This document shows, one piece after another, positions 22,379 through 34,253 of a stretch of 64,000 nt of DNA. The notes beneath the pieces were generated by a model. It was not told the DNA's origin. It was given only the letters and a program-made list of their open reading frames with translations, and did no database searches. The position numbers were made by a program, and so were the translations under genes. Position 1 is the first letter of the stretch, and each line of letters starts with the position of its first letter. Source of the stretch: Closterium sp. NIES-65 (lineage: Eukaryota; Streptophyta; Zygnematophyceae; Desmidiales; Closteriaceae); the NCBI GenBank assembly GCA_948144175.1, contig CANXME010002001.1:1116501-1180500 (forward strand), read 5' to 3'.

Positions 22379-23900
22379 CTAGCATAGTACAGAAGCGTTG
22401 ATGATCACCAGGCGGAAGTGCCTTGTGCCTAGTAGAGCAATGTGCTTCGTTCTGTGCTCCAGTCTGTGCTCCCAACACAAGGCCAGCATGGCCTTGTTAT
22501 CTACGTACAGAACTGGAGGAGAAGAAGGCGGCTCTCCTAGGTCAGTCAGCAAGTAGGTGAGCCAGCGTAGCTCCTGTGCAGCCATGGCCCCCGCGTAGAT
22601 CTCAGCCTCACAGCTGGAGCCGAGAACATAAGACGAGCGGGTAGACCGCCACAAAACAGAGCCGGAGCCAAGGCTGAAGGTGTAACCCTGTGACGACCGC
22701 TGCGTAGCCTGGTCGTCAGCCCAAGAAGCGTCTGCGTGACCTGTGAGGACCACTCGACGTCGCCCTCCAAGCACTAGCCCCATGCTTGACGTACTGCACA
22801 AGTAGCGCAACACCCTCTTCGCTGCACCCATGTGCTCTGGTTGCTGTCTCCCGAGAGCAACATAGCGTGCCAAGATGCTAAGAGGGTATGCAAGGTCAGG
22901 TCGTGTGCAGGTCATCAGGTACATGAGGCAGCCAACAAGCTCTGGGTACGGGCCAATCGGCTCTACGGACTCATCCGAAGGCAGAGCTGAGAGCGAGTGG
23001 CGAGTAGACAGAGGAGTGGCCTGAGGCGAGGAGTACGTGAAGTCGAAGCGCTGAAGGACCTGCTGCACCATGTGTGACTGAGTCAGGGTAATGGTGCGCT
23101 GTGCTCTGTCCCGGGTGATCTGCAAGCCAAGGTAGCTGCGCAGTTCACCCAGGTCTGTGCACGTGTGTCTCTTCTGCAGCTCGGACTTCACGTGGGCGAG
23201 TCCAGCAGTGTCAACAGTGGCAAAGACCAAGTCGTCGAAGTACACGAGGATGTAGAACGGCAGCAAAGAGGTGTCGGTGCGCAGAAACAGCGACGGGTCG
23301 GCTGTAGAAGGAGCAAACCCAAGAGCCGCAAGTGTAGTCCTCAGTGTGTCGTGCCACTCACGGGGCGCCTGGCGGAGACCGTAGACTGGCCGCCGGAGGC
23401 TCCACTGGGTACCAGGAGGAAACGACCCAGTGAAGCCAGGTGGGCGGCGCAGCCAGATCTCCTCGTGCATGCTGCTCTATAGGAAAGCTGTGCTGAAGTC
23501 AAGAGAGTGAAGCTCGTAGTCGCGCTGAGCGGCTATGTGCAGCAGCACCCGAAGAGTCGTCATCTTCGGGGTGGGAGAGAAGGTCTGAAAATAGTCAACT
23601 CCCTGCCGCTGACTGAAGCCTCGAGCCACGTAACGCGCCTTGAAGACAGGCGGAGAACCCGGCGGCCGCTTCACCCTGAAAATCCACATGCCACTGACGA
23701 TGTTCGCCCCAGGTGGGGGAACCTTGTCGACGTAGGTGCCTGTGGACTTCCAGGAAGCCATCTCTGCGTCCATGGCTGACTGCCACTGTGAGGAGTAGGG
23801 ACCCTCGATTGCCTCAGCGTACGATCGAGAAGTCGGGATGTCTGGTGCATCCGGGTCTCCCTCAGGGGCAATCAGCGTGGACACGAGATGAGGCAAAGCA
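22379..23900 (-). pseudogene. Copia E reverse transcriptase and RNase H
   Basis: Readable segments are FKARYVARGFSQRQGVDYF, PKMTTLRVLLHIAAQRDY, GSFPPGTQWSLRRPVYGLRQ, LVYFDDLVFATVD (the catalytic DD pair), LGLQITRDRAQRTI, and YVDNKAMLALCWEHRLEHRT of RNase H. It is nearly continuous, but a fossil. Confidence 0.86.
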
Positions 23901-24479
23901 GCATCAAAACACTGGAACTCCTCCTGCCTGTCCTCAAGGACGTCCGTGCTAAGAGCACACTCACCCCCGACGGACGGAGGACAGACAGACTCAGACTCAG
24001 CAACAAGACTAGCAGCGTAGTCTAAACGACAACGAGCAGCAAAGTCGACAAGCTCAGCAACTAGGGCTGACGCAGCAGTGGACTCAAAGGAAGGGTCTGT
24101 GACAATAGTAGCCAGGAGACGCGTGACAGTAGGACTGGCAGCACGAAGAGAGTCAGAATCCGGGTCAGCAAGAACAGGAAGAGAGGACTCTGGAGGAGAC
24201 GGCAACGGGACACGCAGAGGATCAGTGCAAGGACGCAGTGCCATCTGGTGTGTGCCTGGGACCGCAAGAGGACGCGGACACGGAGCACGAGGACTAGTGC
24301 GAGCAGCACGAACAGGCGACGCAGGACGAGACGCAGGCTCACGACGCTCAGCAAGACCTCCAGTAGGACCAGTGTAGGGAGAAGGAGCAGGTAGGGGGGA
24401 GGCGGGCTGTAACTGTGACTGCGACTGGATAGGCTGTGGACACTCTAAGGGAGGAGCAGGAGTAGTAGAGGGCGGGAGA

Positions 24480-25130
24480 CCAAGAACCTGCTCAAGGAGC
24501 GGAACGAAGTACGGCCGCGGCCGCGCAGCGCCTCTAAAACCAGCAGGGACAGCACCAGCACCCCCTGCGGCAGCACCAGCGCCAGCAGCACCTCCAGCTC
24601 CAACAGCGCCAACTCCAGCACCCTCAGACGCACCAGCGCCAGCAGAACCACCAGCGCCAACACCCACAGCAGCTCCAGCAGCTCCAGCAGCACCAACTCC
24701 AGCAGGACCGGCAGCTCTAGTACCGCCAGCAGCTCCAGCAGTACCTTTAGCAGGACCAACTCCAGCAGCCCCAGCAGCACCCCCAGTCCCAGCAGCTCCA
24801 GTACCGCCAAAACGAGCACCTCCGGGACCAGCACAAACAGTAATACCTCCAGCTCCAGCAGCACGGCTCCAGCGCCGGGCAAACCACTCGCGCAGCTCCT
24901 GCAGAGAGAGTGGCTCCAGCCTCGACGAGCAGACCCAGCACCCCCAGGCTCCGCACCCCCAGGCTCAGCACCCCCAGGCTCAGCACCCCCAGACTCAGCA
25001 CCCCCAGGCTCAGCACCCCCAGGCTCCGCACCCTCAGGCTCAGCACCTCCAGACCTGGCACCCGTAGGCTCAGCACCTCCAGCAGCACAAGAGTCAACAG
25101 CTACCTCGACAGGCTCGACTGCGTCTACCT
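24480..25130 (-). repeat. Copia E integrase-RT linker minisatellites
   Basis: At 24930-25080 a 15-bp unit (minus-strand core ggtgctgagcctggg, coding GGAEP) repeats about ten times. At 24530-24850 shorter Gly/Ala-coding repeats (ctccagcagcacc type) follow. An LREWFARRW module lies at about 24865-24900. Confidence 0.78.
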
Positions 25131-25229
25131 GAGACACACCTGACGTGGCAAGACCCTGAGGGGGGAGGGGGTCTACCGGGGGAGGACCTGGCACAAGGAA
25201 GAGCGGCGGCGGGGGGAGGGGCGCAGTGC

Positions 25230-26680
25230 GGTAGGGGAAGAGACGGTAGTAAGGCACCGACTCGTCAAAGGTGACGTCCTGGGAGGACAGAACACGGCGC
25301 GAGGTGGGGTGGTAAAACTGCCACCCAGGCGCGTAAGGAGGGAAGCCAAGGAAGACGCAGGGAACAGCACGGGGGGACAGCTTGTCCGCAGATAAGTCGC
25401 GGACAAACGCCCGAGATCCCCAGACCCGAAACGCAGACGCATCGCCAACCTTCCCCGTCCACCGCAAGGTGGGGGAGGTCTCTGGCAAGGAGACCCGGGG
25501 CTGAAGGTTGAGATGATGCGCTGCGTACTGACCGCAAACAGCCACAGAAAATGGGGGGCAGCCGCATGGATCATGGACGTACGAGCGACGTCCATGACCA
25601 TGCCAATGCGGCGCTCAGCAATCCCATTTTGCTGTGGACAGGCCGGAAGCGTGAAGGTATGGCGGATGCCCTGTGCTCGACAGAAGGCTCCCAGACGGGC
25701 AGAGGAAAACTCCTCGCCTCTGTCGGAGTGCAGACGCAGAACATGAAAGTCCGAGCCGAAACTCTCTCTGAGCTGGAGACGAGCTGCGCGGATCCAGTCG
25801 ATCAACACCTCAGTGACGTCACCCTTGCTGCGCAAGGGGAAGACTGTGGTGTAACACGAGTAGTCGTCAACCACCAACAAGAAGTAACGCTCGTGACCCT
25901 GGCCATGGACGCGGGCGGGGCCCCACACGTTCATGTGAAGAGTCTGCAGCGGAGCCTCTGTCGGAGGAATCTCGGAGGAGTGAGGGGTGGCGCGCTGTCG
26001 CCCCTCGACGCAGGGAACGCAGGTAGGGGCAGGCCCCGGAGGTAGGGGAGGGAGAGACCGGGGGAGACTAGAGACAAGGACACGGGAGGCCATGCTTTGG
26101 AGACGAGGCAGGGAGGGGTGACCAAGGCGGTGGTGCCAAAGAAGAGTCTGGTGGGACAGGAGACGACACGAGCAGGGAGCAGACTCAGGACCAGACCTGG
26201 AGGCTGCAGCAAACATCTGACTCGACGCAGCTACCTGACCAGACTCAGCAGCCGTAGGAGACTCAGTAGTAAGTGTGTACAGGCTCGACCCCGCCCGACG
26301 GGTGAACGTGGCCAAGTGTCGGCCTGTCCGAGCACACGTGCAGTGGGTCACCCGCTGACTCGCAGGAGTGAACTGGTCAACCCCCCTATCCTGTAGATCA
26401 GCTCCACTCATCAAGTTCGTAGAGAACAAGGGGAGGTAGAGACCTGACAGGGTGCCAGAGGGGGCTGCCGGGCACGGTAAGATAGTGGAGAAGCTAGCAA
26501 GGACAGGACCCCCAGAGGGGTCCTCCAGGGAGACTGCAACCGGCCGACTAAGCGGAGTGAGTGTGGTGCGGTCTCGAAAGAAGGAGCGGGAAGCACCCGA
26601 GTCAAGGGTGAAGGTGTGTAAGGCATGAGCTGACGTAGTACCTGAGAGAGCTGACTCACCAGCACCTGGGGCAGCAGACG
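25230..26680 (-). pseudogene. Copia E protease and integrase
   Basis: The protease motif LDSGASRSFFRDRT, the integrase WHHRLGHPSLPRLQ zinc segment, CVPCVEGRQR, VVDDYSCYTTVFPL, HSDRGEEFSSARLGAF and PQQNGIAERRIGMVMD are readable, followed by the C-terminal FYHPTSRRVLSSQDVTFDES. Confidence 0.85.
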
Positions 26681-26799
26681 CACTAGCACCTAGAGCAGCA
26701 GCATCACCAGCACCTAGAGCAGCAGCCTCAATGCCCGGGTCAGGCGGAACACACATGTAACACGTAACACTATCAGACACAGCATACATGGCAGCAAGA

Positions 26800-27678
26800 A
26801 TAGCATCATAATCAAGATCAAAGATAGCAACCCCTGCCCTAGACAGCTCTCCCCAGCGAGGGATCTCAGTGGCGTCAGTGAACTGGTGACGCCACGCGTC
26901 TGTTAAGCGCCCGAAGTAGCGCTGGGTGGAGTGCGGGCCCCCGCACTGCTCACCAGCGCGGTCGCCGGTACGGAGGACGTAGGTGCAAGGACCAGTACCC
27001 CCACCGCGCTGACGCGCAGCGTACCACTCACGAAGCTGCTGAGGGGACAGGGTCTCACGAGTGCGCTGCTGCTGCTGGCGCGGACCACCACCGGACCCAC
27101 TCCTCTGCGCAGAGCCGCGACCAGCTCCACCGCTGCTTGCGCCGCCTCCGCCACCTCCGCCGCCTCCGCCACCTCCGCCACCTCCGCCACCTCCGCTCCC
27201 TCCGCCACCTCCGCCGCCTCCTCCGCCTCCACTGCTGCCACCGACACCTCCACCCCTGCCACCACTCCCACCACCACCCCCACCCCCTCCACTGCCTCCA
27301 CCACCACCTCCACCGCCCCCGCCAGCCCCTCTAGCGCCCTTGCCCCCCTTGCCCTTGACGGTGCGGCGTCTCCCGCTAGGGGTAGACGCAGCACCGACCG
27401 ACTCGAAACCAACGAGGTCGGCCCAGCAGCAGAAGCAACAGAGGGCAAGGGGAACACCCCTCAAAGACGGGGATGCGAGGGTCACCACGAGAGGCTCCTA
27501 CAGCGACAATGCTCTTCTCTGCTGCTAGGAGGCGCTCCTCGAGGAGGTCAACGGTGAGTGTGGTGGGGCAAACTGAGAGGAAGTGGTCCCTGACTAAACG
27601 AAGGGAGTCAGGGAGCCGGGTGACTATGTAGTAGAGGGTGATGTACATGGGGGGCGGGGGGTACTTGGCACAGAACTC
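26800..27678 (-). pseudogene. Copia E Gag, C-terminal part
   Basis: It reads MYITLYYIVTRLPDSLRLV and a long polyglycine tract (about 27120-27330) from imperfect gcc/acc repeats. It then has SPQQLREWYAARQRGG and a Cys/His segment starting CTYVLRTGDRAGEQCGG. The N-terminal Gag lies beyond F and G, at 32696-33055 and 36791-36875. Confidence 0.78.
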
Positions 27679-27839
27679 TGTCAGGCAAGCAGGCGGCGGG
27701 CAGCGCGCTAGCAGGGCAGGGGCTCACCAGTGGTGGGAAGAGCAGGCTCGGCGACTCGCCTGCTTGCCTGCCTGCCTGCCTTTCGGCCTGCCTGGCTGCT
27801 CGCCTTACTGCTGCTACTCCTGCTCCTGCTTCTACTGGC

Positions 27840-28290
27840 GGAGACAGATGCAGCCCCAGCGACGTCCGCGTGAGTCCCTCACGCCCCAACAGCTGCGTGA
27901 GTGGTACGCTGGTTGGGGTTGTAGGGGTGGCGGCGCTGCTACTGCTACCACTACTGCTGCTACTACTACTCGCGGCGGCCATATGCAGCTCCAGCGACGC
28001 CCACGCGCGTCTCTCACGCCCCAGCAGCTTCGTGAGTGGTACGCTCAGAGTAGAGGGTCCCTCAGTTCTGTTCGCTGCTCTTACGTGATTCGCACTGGTG
28101 CTCGGACTGGTCAGCCTTGTGGGACACCTAGTCGCACACAGTCCCGCTGCTTCGCCCGTCTGAGCGACGCCTGGCGTACCGAGTTTGGCGACGAGGCTGA
28201 GCTCCCGACTCGGTGGAGTTGCTTAGGCGGAGGGTAGATATATTTGCTCTTGACTATGATGCTATTCTTACTGCCATGTATGCATTGCCT
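27840..28290 (+). pseudogene. Copia F Gag tail with duplicated LREWY module
   Basis: Two tandem units are present, PRESLTPQQLREWYAGWG and PRASLTPQQLREWYAQSR, joined by a Thr/Ala-rich spacer. A Cys-rich segment starting CSYVIRTGARTGQPCG follows, then LDYDAILTAMYALP. This is the same architecture as D, without a recognisable capsid domain. Confidence 0.7.
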
Positions 28291-28479
28291 ACTAGTGCTG
28301 ACCGTGCGGGTCACCTGTGCGTACCGCCTGACCCGGGTATAGAGCCTGCTGCTCTAGCTGCTGGTGAGGCTGCTGCTCCGGGTGCTAGTGAGTCTCTTGC
28401 TCCAGGTACAGGTGCGGCTGCTGCTCTAGGTGCTAGTGAGTTTGCTTCCTCAGGTGCGGGTGAGTCTGCTCTCTCAGGT

Positions 28480-29930
28480 ACCGCGTCGGCTCCGGCCTCT
28501 CACACCTTCACTCTTGACTCGGGGGCTTCCCGCTCCTTCTTTCGAGACCGCACCACACTCACGCCGCTTGGTAGGCCAGTTGCAGTCTCTCTGGCAGACC
28601 CCTCTGGGGGTCCTGTCCTTGCTCACTTCTCCACTGTCCTCCCGTGTCCGGCGGCCCCCTCTGGCACCCTGTCTGGTCTTTACCTCCCCTCGTTCTCTAG
28701 GAACTTGGTGAGTGGTGCTGACCTACAGGATGCGGGGGTTCACCAGTTCACTCCTGCGAGTCAGCGGGTGACCCACTACACGGACGCTCGGACAGGCCGA
28801 CACCTGGCAACGTTTACACGCCGGCCGGGGTCGAGCCTGTACACGCTGACCACTGCGTCTCCTCTAGTCACTGCGTCTGGTCAGGTAGCTGCGTCGGGTC
28901 AGGTGTTTGCTGCAGCGTCCAGGTCCGGTCCTGAGTCTGCCCCCTGCTCGTGTCGTCTCCTGTCTCACGAGACTCTCCTCTGGCACCACCGCCTTGGTCA
29001 CCCCTCCCTGCTTCGTCTCCGAGGCATGGCCTCCCGTGTCCTTGTCTCTGGTCTTCCCCGGTCCCTCCCTCCCCTTCCTCCGGGGCCTGGCCCTACCTGC
29101 GTCCCCTATGTCGAGGGGCGGCAGCGGGCTGCCCCTTACTCCTCTCAGTTTCCTCCGACAGAGGCCCCGCTGTATACGCTTCACATGGACGTGTGGGGCC
29201 CTGCCCGCGTCCGTGGACAGGGTCACGAGCGCTACTTCCTGCTGGTGGTTGACGACTACTCGCGTTACACCACAGTCTTCCCCTTGTGCAGAAAGGGTGA
29301 TGTCACTGGGGTGTTGATCGATTGGATCCGCGCAGCTCGTCTCCAGCTCAGGCGGAGCTTCGGCTCGGACTTTCCTGTTCTGCGTCTGCACTCTAACAGA
29401 GGCGGAGAGTTCTCTTCTGGCCTTCTACGAGCCTACTGTCGTGCACGAGGCATCCGCGAGACCTTCACGCTTCCGGACTCTCCACAGCAAAATGGGATTG
29501 CTGAGCGCCGCATTGGCATGGTCATGGACGTCGCCCGTACGTCCATGATGCATGCGGCTGCCCCCCATTTTCTGTGGCCGTTTGCGGTCTGGTACGCGGC
29601 GCATAAGATCAACCTTCAGCCCAGGGTCTCCATGCCGGAGACCTCCCCAGCTTTGCTGTGGACGGGGAAGGTTGGCGATGCGTCTGCGTTCCGTGTCTGG
29701 GGATCTCGGGCGTTTGTCCATGACTTGTCCGCGGACAAGCTGTCCCCTCGTGCTGCTCCCTACGTCTTCCTGGGTTTCCCCCCTGACGCGCCAGGGTGGC
29801 AGTTCTACCACCCCACCTCTCGCCGTGTTCTGTCCTCCCAGGACGTCACGTTCGACGAGTCGGTCCCCTACTACCGTCTCTTCCCCTACCGCACTCCGTC
29901 CCTCCCCCCGCCACCGCTCTTCCTTGTGCC
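28480..29930 (+). pseudogene. Copia F protease and integrase
   Basis: It lies in one long uninterrupted frame. The protease is HTFTLDSGASRSFFRD. The integrase shows WHHRLGHPSLLRLRGM, CVPYVEGRQR, LHMDVWGPARVRGQGH, VVDDYSRYTTVFPL and PQQNGIAERRIGMVMDV, and a C-terminal FYHPTSRRVLSSQDVTFDES. Confidence 0.85.
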
Positions 29931-29999
29931 AGGTCCCCCCCCGGTAGACCCCCTCCCCCCTCAGGGTCCTGCCCCTTCAGGTGTGTCCCAGGTAGACGC

Positions 30000-30700
30000 T
30001 GTTGAGCCTGTCGAGGTCGCTGGTGACTCTGGTGCTGCTGAGGGTGCTGAGCCTGGGGGTGCTGACTCTGGGGGTGCTGAGCATGTGGGTGCTACGCCTG
30101 GGGGTGCTGAGCCTGGGGGTGCTGAGCCTGGGAGTGCTGAGCCTGGGGGTGCTGAGCCTGGGGGTGCTGAGCCTGGGGATGCTGAGCCTGGGGGTGCTGA
30201 GCCTGGGGGTGCTGAGCCTAGGGGTGCTGAGCCTGGGAGTGCTGAGCCTGGGGGTGCTGAGCCTGGGGGTGCTACGCCTGGGGGTGCTACGCCTGGAGGT
30301 GCTGAGCCTGGAAGTGCTGAGCCTGAGGGAGCAGGGCCTGCTCGTGTGGCGTCTGGCGGTGCTGTGCCTGGCGGTTCTCCGGGTGCTTCGTCTCACCGGA
30401 AGCCACTCTCTCCACAGGGGCTGCGTGAGTGGTTTGCCCGGCGCTGGAGGCGAGCTGCTGGAGCTGGAGGTGCTGCGGGTACTAGAGGTTCTGCTGCTAC
30501 TGAGGGTGCTGGTGCCGCGGGTCCCGGAGGTGCTCGTACTAGGAGTACTGGAGCTGCTGGGCCTGCGGGTACTTCTGGAGTTGGAGCTGCTGCGGGTGTT
30601 GACGCGGAGGCTACGGCTCTCGGTCCTGGAGGCGGTCCTGCTGGGGGTGCTACTGGTGCTGCTGGAGGTACTGGAGCTGGAGGTGCTGCTCCAGTGTATG
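30000..30700 (+). repeat. Copia F integrase-RT linker minisatellite
   Basis: About twenty copies of the 15-bp unit ggtgctgagcctggg (GAEPG) run from about 30040 to 30330, with ctacg and gactc variants. An LREWFARRW module at about 30420-30450 follows, then Gly/Ala repeats. This is the longest of the linker arrays in the window. Confidence 0.82.
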
Positions 30701-30739
30701 GCTGCTGCTTCACCTCATCTCGTGTCCGTACTGCTTACC

Positions 30740-32347
30740 CCTGAGGGAGACCCGGATGCACTTGACATCCCGACTCCGCGCTCTTACGTGGAGGCGATAG
30801 AGGGTCCCTACTCCTCTCAGTGGCAGGCAGCTATGGATGCAGAGATGGCTTCCTGGAAGTCCACAGGCACCTACGTTGACGAGGTTCCCCCGCCTGGGGC
30901 GAACATCGTCAGTGGCATGTGGATTTTCAGGGTGAAGCGGCCGCCGGGTTCTCCGCCTGTCTTCAAGGCCCGTTACGTGGCTCGTGGCTTCAGTCAGCGG
31001 CAGGGAGTTGACTACTTTCAGACCTTCTCTCCCACCCCGAAGATGACCACTCTTCGAGTTCTGCTCCACATAGCTGCTCACCGTGACTTCGAGCTTCACT
31101 CTCTTGACTTCAGCACAGCTTTCTTGCAGGGCAGCCTGCACGAGGAGATCTGGCTGCGCCGCCCACCTGGCTTCACTGGGTCTTTTCCTCGTGGCACCCA
31201 GTGGAGCCTCCGGCGGCCAGTCTACGGTCTCCGCCAGGCACCGCGTGAGTGGCACGACACACTGAGGACTACACTTGCGGCTCTTGGGTTTGCTCCCTCT
31301 ACTGCCGGCCCGTCGCTGTTTCTGCGCACCGACACTTCGTTGCCGCCGTTCTACATCCTCGTGTACGTCGACGACTTGGTCTTTACCACATCTGACACTG
31401 CTGGACTCGCCCACGTGAAGTCCGAGCTGCAAAAGAGACACACGTGCACAGACCTGGGTGAACTGCGCGGCTACCTTGGCTTGCAGATCACCCGGGACAG
31501 AGCACGCCGCACCATTACCCTGACTCAGTCACACATGGTGCAGCTGGTCCTTCAGCGCTTCGGCTTCACGTACTCCTCGCCTCAGGCCACTCCTCTGTCT
31601 ACTCGCCACTCGCTCTCAGCTCTGCCTTCGGATGAGTCCGTAGAGTCGAGTGGCCCGTACCCAGAGCTTGTTGGCTGCCTCATGTACCTGATGACCTGCA
31701 CTCGACCTGACCTTGCATACCCTCTTAGCATTCTCGCACGCTAAGTTGTTCCTGGGAGACACAGACCGGAGCACATGGCTGCAGCGAAGAGGGTGTTGCG
31801 CTACTTGTGCAGTACGTCAGGCATGGGGCTTGTGCTTGGAGGGCAGAGTCCAGTGGTCCTCACTGGGCACGCAGGCGCTTCTTGGGCTGACGACCAGGCT
31901 ACGCAGCGGTCGTAACAGGGTTACACCTTCAGCCTTGGTTCCGGCTCTGTTTCGTGGCGGTCTACCCGCTCGTCTTCTGTTCTCGGCTCTAGTTGTGAGG
32001 CTGAGATCTACGCCGGGGCCATGGCTGCACAGGAGCTTCGCTGGCTCACCTACCTGCTGACTGACCTCGGAGAGCCGCCTCGTTCTCCTCCAGTGCTGTA
32101 CGTAGACAACAAGGCCATGCTGGCCTTGTGTCAAGAGCAGAGACTGGAGCACAGAACGAAGCACATTGCTCTCCGCTACTTCCTTGCTCGTGAGCTGCAG
32201 CAGCGTGGTCAGCTGCGTCTTGCGTACGTGACCTCTGAGGCCAACACTGCTGATATCTTCACCAAGGCGCTTGCGCCTTGTGATCATCAGCGCTTCTGTA
32301 CTCAGCTGGGTCTTGTGCCTGCCTTGCCTCACTTGCTCACCTCTTGA
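30740..32347 (+). pseudogene. Copia F reverse transcriptase and RNase H
   Basis: Readable segments are WQAAMDAEMASWKSTGTYVD, FKARYVARGFSQRQGVDYF, LDFSTAFLQGSLHEEIWLRR, LVYVDDLVF, LGLQITRDRARRTITLT, then RNase H YVDNKAMLALCQEQRLEHRT and ANTADIFTKALAPCDHQRF, with a stop at 32345-32347. Confidence 0.87.
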
Positions 32348-32561
32348 CCTTGCTTGTACTGTTACATATATATATACACCTGCTCTTGCTTGTCTAGCCT
32401 TTTATATATATATGTACTCATGCATGTGAACTGGCCTTGTGGCCTTGACCTTGTGCTCGGAATGTGTGGTGACTTTGTGATCCACCCTGAGCTTGCTTTG
32501 CTTTGCTTTGCTTGACTAGTCTTGTGACCCCTTGTACTCCCCCACTTTGCCTATGGGGGTG

Positions 32562-32690
32562 TGTCAGAGCATTATAGCTTATGCTTTTGTGTAGGCTGTA
32601 GTGGAGTAGCCTATATGGGGTACAACCCAATTAGGGTTAGTACTTGTACCCAACTCTTTCATAGTGCATTCATTCTCGTTCATTTTCACA
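32562..32690 (+). repeat. 3' LTR of Copia F
   Basis: 129 bp from TGTCAGAG to TTTTCACA, preceded by the purine stretch ctatgggggtg. It shares the core gtaggctgtagtgg and atggggtaca with the other Copia LTRs here. Confidence 0.88.
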
Positions 32691-32695
32691 GACTC

Positions 32696-33055
32696 AGCTG
32701 GAAGCGCAGCGCAGTAGCGAGTGTCACTAGTGCGAAGGTGCGTGATGAGGTCAGTGACTGTGGGAAAGGTAGCAAGGTCAGGGAAGAGGTACGGTAGCAT
32801 GAGGCGGCTCAGCACAGCAGTGGCAGGGGAAGAGTAGAGTGCAACTACAGTGTCGTACAAGGTCTTAGCACTCTTGTACTGGCTAAAGTGCGCACGCTCA
32901 GTGGTCGGTAAGTGGCGACACACAGCAAGACGGGCAGCAGCATCGCGTGTGGCCCACTGTCAGCGAACAGTGCTGTCAGCAGTAGCAGGCGGGGCAGGAG
33001 AGGCACCAGAGGTGAGATCGAACAGAGAGAGTCCGTCTGCCCTATCGCACTGTAG
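32696..33055 (-). pseudogene. Copia E Gag, middle part between F and G
   Basis: The minus strand reads HLPTTERAHFSQYKSAKTLY, then SRLMLPYLFPDLATFPTVTD and LITHLRTSDTRY. This is the capsid domain of E, matching J. Confidence 0.82.
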
Positions 33056-33059
33056 GAAT

Positions 33060-34146
33060 TGTCGACGGGAGTTGGGTATTGGCCCCGTCCTCGCTTGGGC
33101 GGAGCCGACTTCGTGGTCGAGTGTGAGGGGAACAGCCGACCTGCAGCAGTGGGTGAGCTGGTCGACGAGGAGGTCGACCTGCACGGGGGACCACTGCACG
33201 GGCGCCGACTTCAGGGTGGCGCCGACTTCAGGGAGGTCGACTTGGGAGTCGACCTGCGGAGGACGTCGAAGCCGACTTCGGCAGTCGGCTAACGGACCGT
33301 TGGTCGACCTGCGGGTGGTCGACTGGACCTGGTGGTCGACGAAGGAGGGACCGACGTCGACCTTTACGCAAGGCGTCGAGTAGCGGAGCGTCAACTTCGT
33401 GACGCGCTTCGGGCGGCTGACGTGGGTGGTCGGCCGACGACTGTGCTGGTCGACGTGGAGCTGGTCGACCAGAGGGGACATCGACCTGAAGGAGGTCGAC
33501 CGATGGTGTCGTCGACCTGGTGAGGTCGACGTGGAGGTGGTCGTCGACTTGGGAGGTCGACGGGCACGAACGGGAGCTGCTGGTCGACGCGGTTGCCCGG
33601 TCGACCAGGTTACCTGGGTGGCGAAGTGTTGCGGAGGAGTACGACGATCGCCCAGGCGAAGTTGGCGAGCCCGACCTCGGTGGTGGTATCCCGAGGTCGA
33701 CGTGGCCGATCAGAGGCAGTCGTCAGCTCGAGGTTGACGTGGTGTTGTGCGCTGTGTAGGTGACGAGACTCTGCACGCAACTGCGAAGCAGGGTGCACTG
33801 CTGTCCTGCGTGAGCAACGCTGTCACGCCGTCAACCTGTGACGTTGGCACGCCGCCGACCTTGCCTTGCTGGAGCGCGGTCGACCAAGTCGTGCTGGAGC
33901 ACGGTCGACCAAGCTGCGTTGGCAGTTGGCCGACCTGAATGCTTGCTCTGATGTAGTCTTGCTGTGCCAACTTCATTGTACCAATTGTTCTGAACTTTTC
34001 CTAGTGGAACTCTTGCCAACTTTCCCCGTGAACTAGCAAGTAGTGTGCGCACAAGGAAAACGACTAAGGAACAGAGAACGCAGAGATCACACGAGCACAC
34101 GTGCCTAGCCCGTAGTCTAACTCCCGTTGCTGCAGTTATCTCCGCA
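33060..34146 (+). repeat. 5' LTR of Copia G
   Basis: The first 400 bp are dense in gtcgac (SalI-type hexamer) and ggtcgac motifs. The last 680 bp match 36107-36790. Confidence 0.85.
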
Positions 34147-34253
34147 TGGTGCGGTGAGCGTGGACGGCACACGACTTACCTTTCAGTCAGGTCGACATAG
34201 ACACCACTTACCTATTTCGTAGTTGCAGGCCGGCAACTGTGCGGTAGTCACTA

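Larger units (their letters stand above)
27679..32690 (+). mobile_element. Copia element F, nested in Copia E
   Basis: A plus-strand Copia inside the Gag of E. Its left edge starts TGTCAG at 27679 and its 3' LTR is 32562-32690. Flanks are aactc (27674-27678) and gactc (32691-32695), a near-match target duplication. No full 5' LTR or leader is recognised. Parts: Gag tail with two LREWY modules, protease, integrase, minisatellite linker, RT and RNase H. The frame has about three breaks. It is younger than E by position. Confidence 0.85.

Noticed and set aside
33059-33797. Frames in the 5' LTR of Copia G
   Set aside because: Dense gtcgac motifs keep several frames open. The same stretch is duplicated as an LTR at 36107-36790 and encodes nothing recognisable.
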